From Actinosynnema pretiosum (GTDB lineage Bacteria; Actinomycetota; Actinomycetes; Mycobacteriales; Pseudonocardiaceae): 64,000 bases of DNA. Location: NCBI RefSeq assembly GCF_024171695.1, contig NZ_JAMTCF010000001.1, forward strand, positions 611,061 through 675,060. The letters run 5' to 3'. Shown here piece after piece: positions 15,868 through 26,100 of this stretch. Position 1 is the first letter of the stretch. Each line of letters starts with the position of its first letter. Under the pieces are notes generated by a model. The model was not told the DNA's origin. It did not search any database and was given only the letters and a program-made list of their open reading frames with translations. The translations under genes were made by a program, and so were the position numbers.

Positions 15868-17754
15868 TCACCAGACCAGGCTCAGGTCCACGTCCGCGGC
15901 CCGCACGTACGCGACCCGGTGGCCGAGGAACACCTGGTGGTACCGGTCCTCCCCGCTGACCACCACGTGCGGCCCGTCCCAGGTCTGCGCGAAGTAGTAG
16001 TCCACCGGCGGGTCGACGTCGCCCACCGCGTAGCGCTGCCCGGCGGGGATCGCGTACTGGAGCGGCACCACCGACTGCGGTGGCACCCCGGTCCCCTCGT
16101 ACGCCGCCTGTTCGGGGTACGCGCGGCCGTAGACGGGGACCCGGTCGAGGCCGGGCTTCGGCGTGACGACGAACGCGGGCCCGGACGGCAGGCCGAGCCG
16201 GGGCGCGGGGGTGCGGAACCAGGACTTCTGGCCGAGGTACCAGATCGCGGTCCACCCGCCGCGCCGCTCGGCGACCGCGAACCGCTGCCCGGCGTCGATC
16301 CTGGCCCCGATGTCGCTGACCGCGCGGGTGCTGGGCGAGCCGTCCGGGCGCAGGGCGACGTCCGCGACGAGCGGGGCGTCGTTCGAGGGCTCGGTGTGCA
16401 GCAGCAGCGAGGTCGAGCCGCGCGACGGGCAGTCCACGCCCGCGCTCTCGCACCCGGTGAAGCGCGGCCGGTTGGTGGCGAAGTCGGGGTTGGGCACGAC
16501 GGTGCCGGAGTGCGGGGCGCTCCAGGTGGGCAGCGGCGCGCCGAGCAGGTCGAAGTAGTGCGACCAGTCCCAGTAGGGACCGGGGTCCCAGTGCATCCCG
16601 GCGACGGTTCCCGGCGTGGTGCCGGGGACGTTGTCGTGGCCGAGGATGTGCGCGCGGTCGAGCGGGACGTCGTACCGGTCGGCCAGGTAGCGCACCAGGC
16701 GGGCCGAGTTGCGGTACATGGCCTCGGTGTACCAGCTGCCCTGCGCCGCGTAGCCCTCGTGCTCGATGCCGATGGCGTGCGAGTTCACGAACCAGTTGCC
16801 CGCGTGCCAGGCGACGTCCGCGTTCTCCACGTGCTGGGCGACGTGCCCGTCGCGGGAGCGGATCGTGTAGTGCCAGCTGACGTACGTGGGGTCCTGGACG
16901 AGGTCGAGGGTCTGCTCGTACGAGGTCTCGGTGTCGTGGATGACGATGTAGTCGATCGACAGGTCGTTCGGCCGGTTCGCCTGGTCGTGGTTGCCGTACG
17001 CGCCGGGGTTGCTCGGGTCGTAGTTCTCGTACGGCGCGGGCACCCACTCGCAGCCGAGCCGGGCGGGGCACTCGGCGCCCGCTCGCGGCTGCGGCAGGCC
17101 GAGCGCGTCGAGCGCGGCGGTGTCCGGGCGGACGTCGGGTTGCGCGGCCAGGGTGGTCGTGCCGCCGTCGTCGGTGGCGCGGGTGACGCCGTCGCGGATG
17201 ACCTCGTAGACGTCGTCGGCGAAGCGGCGGGCGGTGTCGGCGTCCTCGGCGCCGCTGTAGCGGGCGACCGCGCCGTACCAGGAGCCGGGGTCGTCGCCCG
17301 CGTCACCGCGCAGGGAGGCGAGCAGGGCCGCGCCGCCCCGGATGTTCTCCCTGCGGTCGGCGCGCAACCGGCCGGGGTCCTGGCCGGTCAGCTCGGCGGC
17401 GCGCGCCAGGGTGCCGGGGCGCTCGGCCACCGGGTCGGGGTGGCCGTCGACGCCGAGCGGTCTGGACGGGTCGCCCCTGGGGTCCTCGGTGTCGTGGTGC
17501 TCCCCCGGTTCGGCGGGGACGGCGTCGGTCAGGTGCATCGGCCCGTAGCCGCCCGCGCGGCTGGGCGAACCCGCGTGCGAGTCCCAGCGGGAACCCAGGT
17601 ACGCGACGCCGAGCAGCACCGGCTCCGGGACCCCGAACTCGCGCGCGGCGTCGGCGTAGTCGACGTTGCCCGGCGCGGCGAAAGCGTTGCCGGGCGCGGT
17701 GACCAGGCCGGTGACGAGCAGTGTGGCGGCTAACGCGGCGGTGGCCGGTCGCAT
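15868..17754 (-). CDS. secreted N-acetylmuramoyl-L-alanine amidase (PGRP/Amidase_2)
   Basis: 628 residues. The ATG start (MRPATAALAATLLV) has GGAGGACGACC before it and yields a signal peptide ending NAFA. Residues of about 30-200 form a lysozyme/SLT-like region (FGVPEPVLLGVAYLGSRWD, GGYGPMHLTD, YGAVARYSGA) often seen ahead of actinomycete amidases. The Amidase_2 domain spans about 265-405: IVIHDTE (first zinc His), SWHYTIRSRDG, VAWHAGNW, HAIGIEHEG, HILGHDNVPGT and HWDPGPYWDW supply the zinc ligands and pocket. The C-terminal 220 residues hold SH3-like segments (SSTSLLLHTEPSNDAP, WTAIWYLGQKSWF). It should cut the bond between MurNAc and the L-Ala of the stem peptide in the wall. It is divergent from the SGNH esterase gene. 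Confidence 0.93.
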   Translation of the reverse strand: MRPATAALAATLLVTGLVTAPGNAFAAPGNVDYADAAREFGVPEPVLLGVAYLGSRWDSHAGSPSRAGGYGPMHLTDAVPAEPGEHHDTEDPRGDPSRPLGVDGHPDPVAERPGTLARAAELTGQDPGRLRADRRENIRGGAALLASLRGDAGDDPGSWYGAVARYSGAEDADTARRFADDVYEVIRDGVTRATDDGGTTTLAAQPDVRPDTAALDALGLPQPRAGAECPARLGCEWVPAPYENYDPSNPGAYGNHDQANRPNDLSIDYIVIHDTETSYEQTLDLVQDPTYVSWHYTIRSRDGHVAQHVENADVAWHAGNWFVNSHAIGIEHEGYAAQGSWYTEAMYRNSARLVRYLADRYDVPLDRAHILGHDNVPGTTPGTVAGMHWDPGPYWDWSHYFDLLGAPLPTWSAPHSGTVVPNPDFATNRPRFTGCESAGVDCPSRGSTSLLLHTEPSNDAPLVADVALRPDGSPSTRAVSDIGARIDAGQRFAVAERRGGWTAIWYLGQKSWFRTPAPRLGLPSGPAFVVTPKPGLDRVPVYGRAYPEQAAYEGTGVPPQSVVPLQYAIPAGQRYAVGDVDPPVDYYFAQTWDGPHVVVSGEDRYHQVFLGHRVAYVRAADVDLSLVW

Positions 17755-17959
17755 GGTCGTCCTCCGTTCTCGGAGCGCCAAGCTTCCACCCCGCGCCCAC
17801 TCTGTGTAAACAGGCTTCACCTGCGGGTCATCGGCGCGTCGCCGGATGCGGTAAAAGAAATTCACCACATATACGACATTGTGGGGTATTCCTCACAAGC
17901 GCGCGCTGTTACCCATTGAGAGGTCCCCTGCTTCGCTCCTCACCGGAGAGGCCACCCCC
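17755..17959. promoter_or_regulatory. divergent promoter region, locally AT-rich
   Basis: 205 bases between the amidase and the esterase. Bases 17848-17890 (GGTAAAAGAAATTCACCACATATACGACATT, described not quoted in full) are markedly AT-rich for this genome, which marks a likely promoter. GGAGAGG precedes the esterase ATG. Confidence 0.5.
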
Positions 17960-18778
17960 ATGCGCGCACCTCGGGCCCTGATCCCCGTTCTGCTGGCGCT
18001 GCTGGCGAGCACGCTGCTCGCCGCCCCCGCCAACGCCGCCGCGGGCAAGTACGTCGCGCTCGGCGACTCGTACACCACCGGTCCCGGCACCCGCACCTAC
18101 GACAACCCCAACGACCCCTGCCGCCGGGGCCCGCTGTCCTACCCCCGGCTGTGGGCGGCGGCCAACCCCGGCACCGCGTTCGTGGAGGCCGCCTGCTCCG
18201 GCGCGGAGACCACCGAGGTGCTCGCGAACCAGGTGCCGCTGCTGACCCCGGACACCACGCTGGTGAGCGTTCAGGTCGGCGGCAACGACATCGGGTTCAC
18301 CGACGTGCTGGTGACCTGCATCCTCACCCTGGACGACCGGGACTGCGTCAACCGGGTCGAGCAGGCCAAGCAGGTCGCGAACACGACCATGTCGGCGAAC
18401 CTGACCCGGCTGTACGCGGCGGTGCGCGCGGCGGCGCCGTCGGCGAAGGTCGTGGTGGTCGGGTACCCGAGGCTGTACACGATCGGCGGCAACTGCGGCA
18501 TCTTCGGGCTCAGCGACACCGAGCGCGCGTCGCTGAACTCGGCCGCCGACACGCTCGCGACGGTGATCTCGGCGCGGGCGGCGGAGGCCGGGTTCACGTT
18601 CCTGGACGCGCGGCCGGTGTTCAACGCGCACACCCTGTGCTCCACCGGGACGAAGTGGGTGACCAGCCTGGAGTGGGACAAGATCAACGAGTCGTACCAC
18701 CCGAACCCGGCCGGTCACCGCGACGGCTACCTGCCCGCGCTGCGGCAGGCGTTCGCCGGGGCTAGCGCGCTGGCATAG
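17960..18778 (+). CDS. secreted SGNH/GDSL-family esterase or lipase
   Basis: 272 residues with a signal peptide (MRAPRALIPVLLALLASTLLAAPANA) and GGAGAGG upstream of the ATG. Block I is YVALGDSYTTGPG with nucleophile S37; block III is VQVGGNDIGF with N109; block V is SYHPNPAGH with H247. The residue three before that His is Glu rather than the usual Asp, so the enzyme may work as a Ser-His pair as in some Streptomyces secreted esterases. Several Cys (PCRRG, AACSG, VTCIL, DCVN, NCGI, TLCST) fit disulfide-stabilised secreted SGNH hydrolases. It should hydrolyse esters or lipids outside the cell. Its 3' end overlaps the convergent ABC transporter gene by 17 bases. Confidence 0.92.
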   Translation: MRAPRALIPVLLALLASTLLAAPANAAAGKYVALGDSYTTGPGTRTYDNPNDPCRRGPLSYPRLWAAANPGTAFVEAACSGAETTEVLANQVPLLTPDTTLVSVQVGGNDIGFTDVLVTCILTLDDRDCVNRVEQAKQVANTTMSANLTRLYAAVRAAAPSAKVVVVGYPRLYTIGGNCGIFGLSDTERASLNSAADTLATVISARAAEAGFTFLDARPVFNAHTLCSTGTKWVTSLEWDKINESYHPNPAGHRDGYLPALRQAFAGASALA

Positions 18779-20549
18779 CTTCACCGGGGGCGCTCGTGCG
18801 CTCGGGCGCCCCCGTCTCCCCCGCCAGGAGTTGGGTCGCGGCCAGCTCGCGGTAGAGGTCGTCCCCTCGCACCAGCTCGGTGTGCGTCCCGCTGGCCCGC
18901 ACCTTCCCCTGCTCCAGCACCACGATCCGCTCCGCGTCGGTGACCGTGGACAGCCGGTGCGCGATGAGGATGACCGTGCAGCCCAGCGCGGCCCGGTCGA
19001 CGGCCTCGCGCAGGGCGGTCTCGTTGCGGGCGTCGAGCTGGGCGGTGGCCTCGTCCAGCAGCAGCACGCCGGGGCGGCGCAGCAGGGCTCTGGCGATGGC
19101 CAGGCGTTGCCGCTCGCCGCCGGACAGCGCGACGCCGCGCGTGCCCACCTCGGTGTCCAGGCCGTTCTCCAGGTCGTCCACGAAGGACTTGAGCATGGTG
19201 ACCCTGAGGACCCGGTCGACCTCGGCGTCGGTGGCGTCCGGCTCGGCGTAGAGCAGGTTCTCGCGCAGGGTCCCGGCGAGCACCGGGGCGTCCTGCTCGA
19301 CGTGGGCGATCGTGGCGCGCAGGTGCGCCCTGGGGATGGTGGTGATGTCGACGCCGTCGAGCAGGATCGCGCCCGCGTCCGGCTCGACGAACCGCTGGAG
19401 CAGCGCGAACGAGGTGGACTTGCCCGCGCCGGACGGTCCGACCAGCGCGGTGCGGGCGCCGGGTTCGGCGGTGAACGACACGCCGCGCAGCGCTCGGGCC
19501 CGGCCGGGGTGGGCGAACTCGACGTCGCGGAACTCCACCGAGGGCGGCGCGGTCCGGGTGGTCCGGGGCGCCGGCAGGTCGACGTCGTCCTCCACCGGCA
19601 TGGCGGCGACCTCGTGGATGCGGCCGACCGCGCCGAGCCCCTGCTGGAGCGCGCTGAGCCCGCCGACGAGCGAGGCGAGCGGCGCGGCGAGCGAGAAGAC
19701 GTAGAGCAGGAACGCGATCAGGTCCGGCGCGGTGAGCCCACCGGCGGCGACGAGCGCGCCGCCGACGCCGAGGACCGCGAGGAACGCGCCCTGCACGGCC
19801 ACCCCGGTCAGCACCTTCACCACCGCGACGTGCCTGGCCCCGCGCAACCCGGCCAGGTAAGCGCTCTCCACGGCGGCGTTGGCGCGCTCGGTCTCCCTGG
19901 CCTCGGCGCCGTTGGCCTTGACCGTGCGGGCCGCGCCGAGCACCCGGTCCAGCGCCGCGCCGATCGCGCCGACGGAGGACTGCGCGCGGGCGACGGCGGC
20001 CCGGATGCGCGGCAGGACCACGAGGAGCAGCAGCGCGACGGTCAGCAGCACGCCCAGGGTGACCGCGAGCAGACCGGCGTGCAGCACGCCCATGATCACG
20101 ACGGCGCCGAGCGCGGTGATCAGGCCGTTGGCGACCATGACCAGGCCCTCGGTGGCGGCGTTCTGCAGCAGGGTGCTGTCGGCGGTGACGCGGGCGGCGA
20201 GGTCGCCGGGCGGTCGGCGGTCCAGCTCGGGGACGCGCAACCGGATCAGCCGGTGCACCAGGTCGCGGCGGACCTCGCGCACGACGCGCTCGGCGGTGCG
20301 CTGCTGCCACCAGGACTGGAGGCCGGTGAGCAGCGCGCCGACCACGACCAGCGCGGCCAGCAGGAGCACCGGGCCGAGCGCCCCGCCGTCGCCGCCGAGG
20401 CCGGACAGGACGTCGCGGGCCACCAGGGGTTGGGCGAGACCGGTGGCGCTGGCGATCAGGACCAGGGCGAGGCTGGCCAGCAGGACGGCCCGGTGCGGGC
20501 GGGCGTAGGCCAGCAGCACGCGCAGCGCGCCGGGGGTGGGGGCGGTCAT
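18762..20549 (-). CDS. ABC exporter, fused membrane and ATPase domains
   Basis: 595 residues from ATG (MTAPTPGALRVLLAYARPHR); the frame continues upstream but only as Pro/Arg low complexity. The N-terminal half is a six-helix type IV exporter domain (LLASLALVLIASATG, LGPVLLLAALVVVGALL). The ATPase half has Walker A LVGPSGAGKST, signature LSGGERQRLAIARALL, Walker B VLLLDEATAQLD and the switch His in IAHRLSTV. As a half-transporter it would form a homodimer. It is the last gene of the PKS operon, 334 bases after the glycosyltransferase, so it likely exports the product and may give self-resistance. Confidence 0.93.
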   Translation of the reverse strand: MTAPTPGALRVLLAYARPHRAVLLASLALVLIASATGLAQPLVARDVLSGLGGDGGALGPVLLLAALVVVGALLTGLQSWWQQRTAERVVREVRRDLVHRLIRLRVPELDRRPPGDLAARVTADSTLLQNAATEGLVMVANGLITALGAVVIMGVLHAGLLAVTLGVLLTVALLLLVVLPRIRAAVARAQSSVGAIGAALDRVLGAARTVKANGAEARETERANAAVESAYLAGLRGARHVAVVKVLTGVAVQGAFLAVLGVGGALVAAGGLTAPDLIAFLLYVFSLAAPLASLVGGLSALQQGLGAVGRIHEVAAMPVEDDVDLPAPRTTRTAPPSVEFRDVEFAHPGRARALRGVSFTAEPGARTALVGPSGAGKSTSFALLQRFVEPDAGAILLDGVDITTIPRAHLRATIAHVEQDAPVLAGTLRENLLYAEPDATDAEVDRVLRVTMLKSFVDDLENGLDTEVGTRGVALSGGERQRLAIARALLRRPGVLLLDEATAQLDARNETALREAVDRAALGCTVILIAHRLSTVTDAERIVVLEQGKVRASGTHTELVRGDDLYRELAATQLLAGETGAPERTSAPGEAMPAR

Positions 20550-20883
20550 GGGCGGGCTCCACGGGGTGAGGCGGGCGCGGTGGGGACGGGCGCGGTGGGA
20601 AGCGTTGGCGGGGAAGGAGGTTCGGGGCCGGAGCTGGAACCGGGATCGGGGGCGGGGTCGGGATCGGCTGGCGGCCAGGTCGGGCGCCTGGACTCGGGCC
20701 GCCGAGTCGAGCGGCGGGGCGGACTCGGGTGGCGGGGGCAGGTGGCCGAACCGAGCGGCGGGGCGGGTGGTGAGGACGAACGACCGCGCCGCGTGCAGCG
20801 GGCTCGGGTTCCGGGGGACTCGGGCGGCCTGGTCGGGTGGCGCGCCCGGCGGGGCAGGGGGTTCCGCCGGGCGCGCCGGGCGG
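20550..20883. other. gap within the biosynthetic operon
   Basis: 334 bases between glycosyltransferase and exporter, purine-rich on the plus strand with GGGACGGGCGCGGT and GGATCGGGGGCGGGGTCGG type near-repeats. No gene is supported. It could carry a promoter or an attenuator for the exporter. An open minus-strand frame joins it to the exporter, but its Pro/Arg-rich composition speaks against translation. Confidence 0.5.
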
Positions 20884-22026
20884 TCAGCGGGCGACCGCGA
20901 CCAGGTGGGCGGCCGCGGCGCTCGCGCCACCGGCCGCCCGGAAGCTGTCCCCGACGGCGCGGGCGGCGTCCCGGTGCCCGCCCGCCGGGTCGAGCACCGC
21001 GTCGACCCCCTTGCCGATCGCCTCGGCCCCGGCCCGGGTGAACCTGAGCCGCACCCCGGCCCCGGCGTCGACCACCTGCCCGGCGACGATGGGCTGGTCG
21101 TCGCGGATGGGCGCGAGCACCAGCGGGACGCCGTGCCACAGCGCCTCGCACACCGTGTTGTGCCCCGAGTGGCAGACGACCGCCGCGCACCGGGGCAGCA
21201 GCTCCAGCTGCGGGACCCGGTGCCGCACCAGGACGTTGTCCGGCACCGCCCCCAGCTCGCCGCCGGGATCGACGACCACCGCGCGCAACCCCGGCCGGTC
21301 CGCGAACGCCTCGGCGGCGGCGCGCAGGAACCGGCCGCCGACGCCGGTGTTGGCGGTGCCGAGGCTGACCAGCACCACCGGCCGCCCGTCCAGCTCGTCC
21401 CACGGGAAGTCCGCGCCCGGCCTGGGTTTCCCGAGCGCGGGCCCGACCAGGTGCAGCCCCGGCCGCTCGACCGGTCCGGCGAGCGCGGCCGTGGTGAACA
21501 CCAGCACGCCGTGCTCCGGGTAGCGGGGATCGTTGCGCGCCAACGGGTTCCCGTGCCGCTCGCGCAGCGCGGCGAGCAGCCCGTCGACCCAGGCGGCGAC
21601 CTTCGGCATGGACGCCAGCGGGTCGACCAGCTCCGCCGACGTCGAAGCCGACCCGACGCACGGCACGCCGCGCCGCTCGGCCACCAGCGACCCGGCGACC
21701 GCGTGCTGGTCGGACACCACCACGTCCGGCTCGAAGGCGTCGACGGCGGCGGCCACGCCGGGGGCCATCGCGTCCGCCAGCGGCACGAAGAAGTCCCGCC
21801 ACAGGAACTGGAACGCGGACGGCCCGGTCAGCCCGGCCGGGCGCTGCGCGGGCAGGTCGTCGGGCACCTCGCAGGGGAACACCGGTTCCCGCGCGAGCGC
21901 GCCGAGCAGCTCGCCGTGCCCGGCCCAGGCCACCCGGTGCCCGCGCGCCACCAGCTCGCGCGCCACCCCGGTGAGCGGGTTGACGTGCCCGACCAGCGGG
22001 GGCGCGACGAACAGGAACCGGCTCAC
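20884..22026 (-). CDS. GT1-family glycosyltransferase (macrolide glycosyltransferase type)
   Basis: 380 residues; GTG start overlapping the hydrolase stop by four bases (GTGA). The N-terminal acceptor domain begins RFLFVAPPLVGHVNPLTGVA, the classic start of the MGT/GtfA-like family. The C-terminal sugar-nucleotide domain has VVLVSLGTANTG, then PQLELLPRCAAVVCHSGHNT, EALWHGVPLVLAPIRDDQP, the diphosphate/sugar-binding signature. It should move a sugar from a nucleotide donor to a hydroxyl of the PKS product. No sugar-modifying genes are in the operon, so a common donor such as UDP-glucose is plausible. The donor cannot be read from sequence. Confidence 0.93.
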   Translation of the reverse strand: MSRFLFVAPPLVGHVNPLTGVARELVARGHRVAWAGHGELLGALAREPVFPCEVPDDLPAQRPAGLTGPSAFQFLWRDFFVPLADAMAPGVAAAVDAFEPDVVVSDQHAVAGSLVAERRGVPCVGSASTSAELVDPLASMPKVAAWVDGLLAALRERHGNPLARNDPRYPEHGVLVFTTAALAGPVERPGLHLVGPALGKPRPGADFPWDELDGRPVVLVSLGTANTGVGGRFLRAAAEAFADRPGLRAVVVDPGGELGAVPDNVLVRHRVPQLELLPRCAAVVCHSGHNTVCEALWHGVPLVLAPIRDDQPIVAGQVVDAGAGVRLRFTRAGAEAIGKGVDAVLDPAGGHRDAARAVGDSFRAAGGASAAAAHLVAVAR

Positions 22027-22844
22027 CCGGCGATCCCGCCGACGACGGCGTCCGGGAGGTCCTCGCCCGCGTCGTGCAGGCTCAGCACCCAGTCCAGCAC
22101 CAGCTCGCGCACCTCGTGCGGGCGCTCGATCAGCACCGAGTGGCCCTGCTCGGCCAGCACCTCGGTGCGGAACCCGCGCGCCCGCAGCTCGGGGACCTGC
22201 GCGGCCAGCCCGGACTCGTCGCCGAACACCGCGAGCATCGGCCTGCCGATCTCCTCCAGCCCGCCGATGACCCGGCTGCGCGGCACGTCGGTGGCCAGCG
22301 TCGTGGACTGCAGGATCTTGTTGGCCCCCTTGGACAACCGGGCGGTGTGGCCGCCGTGGTTGGCCTCGATCCAGGCGATGGCCTCGGGGTGGCGCAGCTT
22401 GTCGTGCGCGTCGGCGAGGCCCTCGGCGATGTGCCCGGTCCAGGCGCGGGTGGGCGGCTCGGACTCCAGCATCGTGATGCCCGCGACCAGCTCCGGGCGC
22501 CAGGCTGCGAGGGCGCAGGCGATGGTGCCGCCGAAGGAGTTGCCGACCACGTGCACGGGCCTGCGCTCGTCCAGCGCGTCGAGCAGGGCGACCAGGTCGT
22601 CGGTGAAGTCCTCCAGCCGGTAGCCGGTGGCGGGCCGGTCGCTGCGGCCGTGCCCGCGCAGGTCGTACATCACCACGTCGACGCCCGCCGCCGCGAACGC
22701 CGGGCCGAGGGTGAAGTAGTAGCTGGCGAGGCTGTCGGTGAGCAGCCCGTGGACGAACACCACGACCGGCGCGCCGGGATCACCCCCGGCGGCGGGGAGC
22801 AGCTGGACGTGCGTGGTGACGGCCCCGGTGGCGACCCTGCTCAC
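22023..22844 (-). CDS. alpha/beta hydrolase, likely release or editing enzyme
   Basis: 273 residues; GTG start in a GTGA overlap with the ACP gene. The alpha/beta-hydrolase fold is clear: oxyanion turn VVFVHGLLTD, MYDLRGHGRSDRP, nucleophile elbow GNSFGG with S103, an acidic residue near 208 (VFGDESG), and catalytic His about 235 (EQGHSVLIERP). Its position between the trans-acting ACP and the glycosyltransferase suggests it hydrolyses the acyl chain from the carrier protein or edits stalled chains, as type II thioesterase-like hydrolases do. A modification role on the free product is an alternative. Confidence 0.88.
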   Translation of the reverse strand: MSRVATGAVTTHVQLLPAAGGDPGAPVVVFVHGLLTDSLASYYFTLGPAFAAAGVDVVMYDLRGHGRSDRPATGYRLEDFTDDLVALLDALDERRPVHVVGNSFGGTIACALAAWRPELVAGITMLESEPPTRAWTGHIAEGLADAHDKLRHPEAIAWIEANHGGHTARLSKGANKILQSTTLATDVPRSRVIGGLEEIGRPMLAVFGDESGLAAQVPELRARGFRTEVLAEQGHSVLIERPHEVRELVLDWVLSLHDAGEDLPDAVVGGIAG

Positions 22845-23155
22845 GGCGCCTCCCGCAGCGCGGCCACGACGTGGTCGACCAGCCTGCCGACGGTCAGCGC
22901 GATGATCTCGTCCAGCTCCAGGTCCGCGACGAACTCGGCGAAGTTGACCCGGTCGCCGTAGTGCTCGCGCAGCGCGGCGGACAGCGTGACCAGGTCGATG
23001 CTCTCCATCTCCAGGTCGCCGTGGAAGGTCGACTCGCGGGTGATCTCCGCGTCCTCCAGGCCGTAGTCGCCCAGCACCTCGCGGAGCATCCCGCTGAGGT
23101 CGGCCAGCACGGTGTCCGCGTCGGCGGCGCGCCCGGTCGTCGTCCCGCTGCTCAT
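22841..23155 (-). CDS. stand-alone acyl carrier protein
   Basis: 104 residues; ATG start overlapping the PKS TGA (ATGA). The phosphopantetheine site is S52 in DLEMESIDLVTLSAALRE, where ESID replaces the usual DSL. The flanking pattern STFHGDLEMESIDL...YGDRVNFAEF is that of discrete ACPs seen in iterative PKS/lipid operons. The neighbouring PKS carries its own PPTase domain, which could prime it. It may hold the chain during release or a specialised starter or tailoring step. Confidence 0.92.
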   Translation of the reverse strand: MSSGTTTGRAADADTVLADLSGMLREVLGDYGLEDAEITRESTFHGDLEMESIDLVTLSAALREHYGDRVNFAEFVADLELDEIIALTVGRLVDHVVAALREAP

Positions 23156-26100
23156 GCCTTGTCTCCCGTCCATGCGACCACGTACCGGCGTTCGGGCAGT
23201 CCCGGTGGGTTGGCGGTGTCGCGCAGCCGCACGGCGAACGCGCGTCCGTCGACCTCGACGCGCGCGGCGTCCTCGGTCGCGGCGACCACCCGGAAGGCGC
23301 GCGGCCTCCCGCCCAGTCCGGTGCCCAGCGCCTTCCCGACGGCTTCTTTTGCCGCCCAGAACCTGGTGAACCAGTGCGCGCGCTCGCCGGGGAGCCCGGC
23401 GAGCAGCGCGAGTTCGGCCTCGTCGCAGGCCGCGTTCTCGGTGCCCCGCGGTCGTTCCGCGACCACTTCGACGTCGACGCCCAGCTCGCCGCGCCCGGCC
23501 AGCGCCACGCCGACCTCGCCCGCGTGGGCGATGGACACGGCGACGCCGCGCGGGTCGTACCCGTGGACGCCGGTCAGCACCGGGCGTCCGGCGCCGTCGT
23601 TGCGGACGGCGATCTCGGCGGGGTAGACCTCGTCGTCGCCCTCGCGCCACAGCACGGTGCGGGCGGCGTCCTTGGCTGCGATGCGGCCGAGCAGCCAGTG
23701 GCGGCGGCGGTGCGGGGGCTGGGCGGTGTAGTCGGCGCGCTCGGCGCCGCCGAGGACGTTGCGCATGACCAGCTCGCGGGTGGCCAGGTCGGGCCAGCGC
23801 TCGTGCACGACCGCGAGGTCGCCGTCCACTGTGGACAGCGTGTGCCTGCCGGGCCAGCGGTCGACCAGGCGGATGCCGGGGTCGGTGTCGAAGCGGCGGT
23901 CGGACCAGCCGGTGAAGCGCGCCCACACCCGGCCGCCCGCCGACAGCTCGGCGTCGGCGGTGACGCTGGTGGGGGTGACCTCGGTGATGCGGACGTGGCA
24001 GTGCAGCGGGCCGTCCGGGCGCTCGCCGTGGAAGGCGATGTGCCGCACCCGCACCGGGAACACGGTGGTGCGCTCGGGCAGCTCGGTCATCACCCAGTAG
24101 CCGAAGACCTGGCCGACGTTGTCGAGCAGCGCGCCGGGGTCGGTCAGCGGGGCGATCGTGCCGCGCACGTGCCGCTCCCCCACCGCGATCAGGTCGGTGA
24201 CGCCCTGGAAGCGGGGGCCGTGGAACATCCAGCGGTCGCCGTAGAAGCGCTCGGCGGTGAGGTCGGGGACGCGCTCGTCCCGGTCCAGCGGCCACGGCTC
24301 GGGCGCGGCGGGGCTCCGGTCGGCGAGCTCCACCTCGGCCTGCGAGCAGCCTTCGAGGACGACCCTGATCCGGTTGGGGGACAACGGTTCCACCCGGACG
24401 GCGACCTCGGTGGCCGGTTCGGCGACGATCCACTGCAGGAGCCGGACGTCGTGCACGGCCACGGCGCGCTTGCCGGGTGCGGCGCGCTCGGCCAGCTCCA
24501 CGAGGTGGGTGATCACGGTGGTGGCGGGGACGACGGGCCACCGGTCGGCGTCGTCGGGCCAGCCATCGCGCTGGCGGAAGAAGCAGTGGTCGATCAGGTA
24601 GGGCATGGCGCGCAGGTCGAACCTGATCGAGGTCGGCACGGCGGGCTGCGGTGGTGCGGCCTGCGGTGGTGCGAGCGGGAATCGCTGCGGCGCGGCGGTT
24701 CGGCCCGCGCGGGTGACCTGGGCGGCGGCGTCGGCGGTCTCGCGCAGCAGCGCGGTCAGCTCGGCGGCGAGCGGGCCGTCGCCGAGGTCCGGCCCGCGCG
24801 GCGCGGCGGCGGGGGTGAGCGGCGCGCGCTGGTCAAGGGGCAGGGACACCAGCGCGCCGCCGAGGTCGAGCTTGACCGGGGTCCGCCGCCGTGCCGCGAT
24901 CCCGTTGGCGGGCGACGGCTTCACGTCCAGCAGCGGGGTCACGTCCGGCTCCGCGCCGTGCGCCCACAGCGCGGTCACCACCCGCCGCAGCTGGGCCAGG
25001 CCGCCGTGCGCGGACACCACGAGGTGCTCGTCGGCGGAGAGCCCGTCCGCGACCAGCGACCCGAGCTGCCCCGCGCCGAGCTGCACGAACGTGCGGAACC
25101 CCGCGTCGTGCATGGCCCGCACCAGCGGCCGGAACCGCACCGGCTCCAGCAGGTGCCGCACGAACAGCGCGCGCACCTCGTCCGGTTCGGCGGGGAACGG
25201 GGACGCGGTGGTGGCCGACCAGACCGGCACGCGCGGCGGGTGCAGGGTGAACCGCGCCGCGCCGTCCCGGATCGGGCCGAGGTAGGGCGCCAGCATGGGG
25301 GTGTGGAAGCCGGAGCGGAACGGCAGCACCCGGCTGATCACGCCCCGGCCGCGCATCACCGCGACCACCGCCTCGACCTCGGCCTCCGGACCGCAGACCA
25401 TGGACTGGCTGGGCGCGTTGTCGTGGGACAGCACGACGTCCGGGTGCTCGGCCAGCAGCGGCACGACCTCGTCGGCCGAAGCGCCGAGCACCGCGAACAC
25501 CACGCCGGGCACCTGGAGCGAGGCCGGGTCGAAGCCGTCGAGGAACGCGTCGACCTCCTCGGCGGAGTGGATGCCGCCGACCGCCATGGCGGTCCACTCC
25601 CCCACGCTGTGCCCGGCGACGGCGTCCGGTCGCACGCCCACCCGGCGCAGGGCCGCGTCGAGCAGCCTGCCGACCTGGAACACGGCGGCCCCGTGGCCGC
25701 CGACGTCGCCGACGCGGGCCCCGCTGTCGCGCCAGGGCAGGCCGAAGCGGGCGGCGACGTCGGCCACCTCGGGGGTGAACTCGGCCTCCAGTCCGGGGAA
25801 CAGGAACGCGGTGCGCCCGCCGAGCGGGGCCGGGGTGAACCAGATGTCGCTGCGCCCGCGCCACGGCGCGCCCTTGGCGACGGCGCGGCGGGCGAGCGCG
25901 AGCTTGCGGTCGGTGGGGTCGACGATCCCGATCCGGCAGGGCAGGTCGGTGCGCTCGGTCTCGGCGAGGGAGACCGGGTTCTCCAGCAGCGCCAGGAGTT
26001 CCGCCGGGTTCCGGGCGGCCAGCCGCAGCACGCGGGTCGGTTCCACGACCTGCGCCGGGCCGGTCTTCCCGTTGGCCCGCACCGGTTCCCGGAGGACGAC

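Noticed and set aside
20550-20930. 127-residue N-terminal extension of the ABC exporter
   Set aside because: Pro/Arg/Ser low complexity overlapping the glycosyltransferase end; the ATG at 20549 begins a normal exporter.
22841-24541. 566-codon frame joined to the ACP
   Set aside because: Only the last 104 codons are ACP; the rest is an out-of-frame Arg-rich shadow of the PKS dehydratase/PPTase region.
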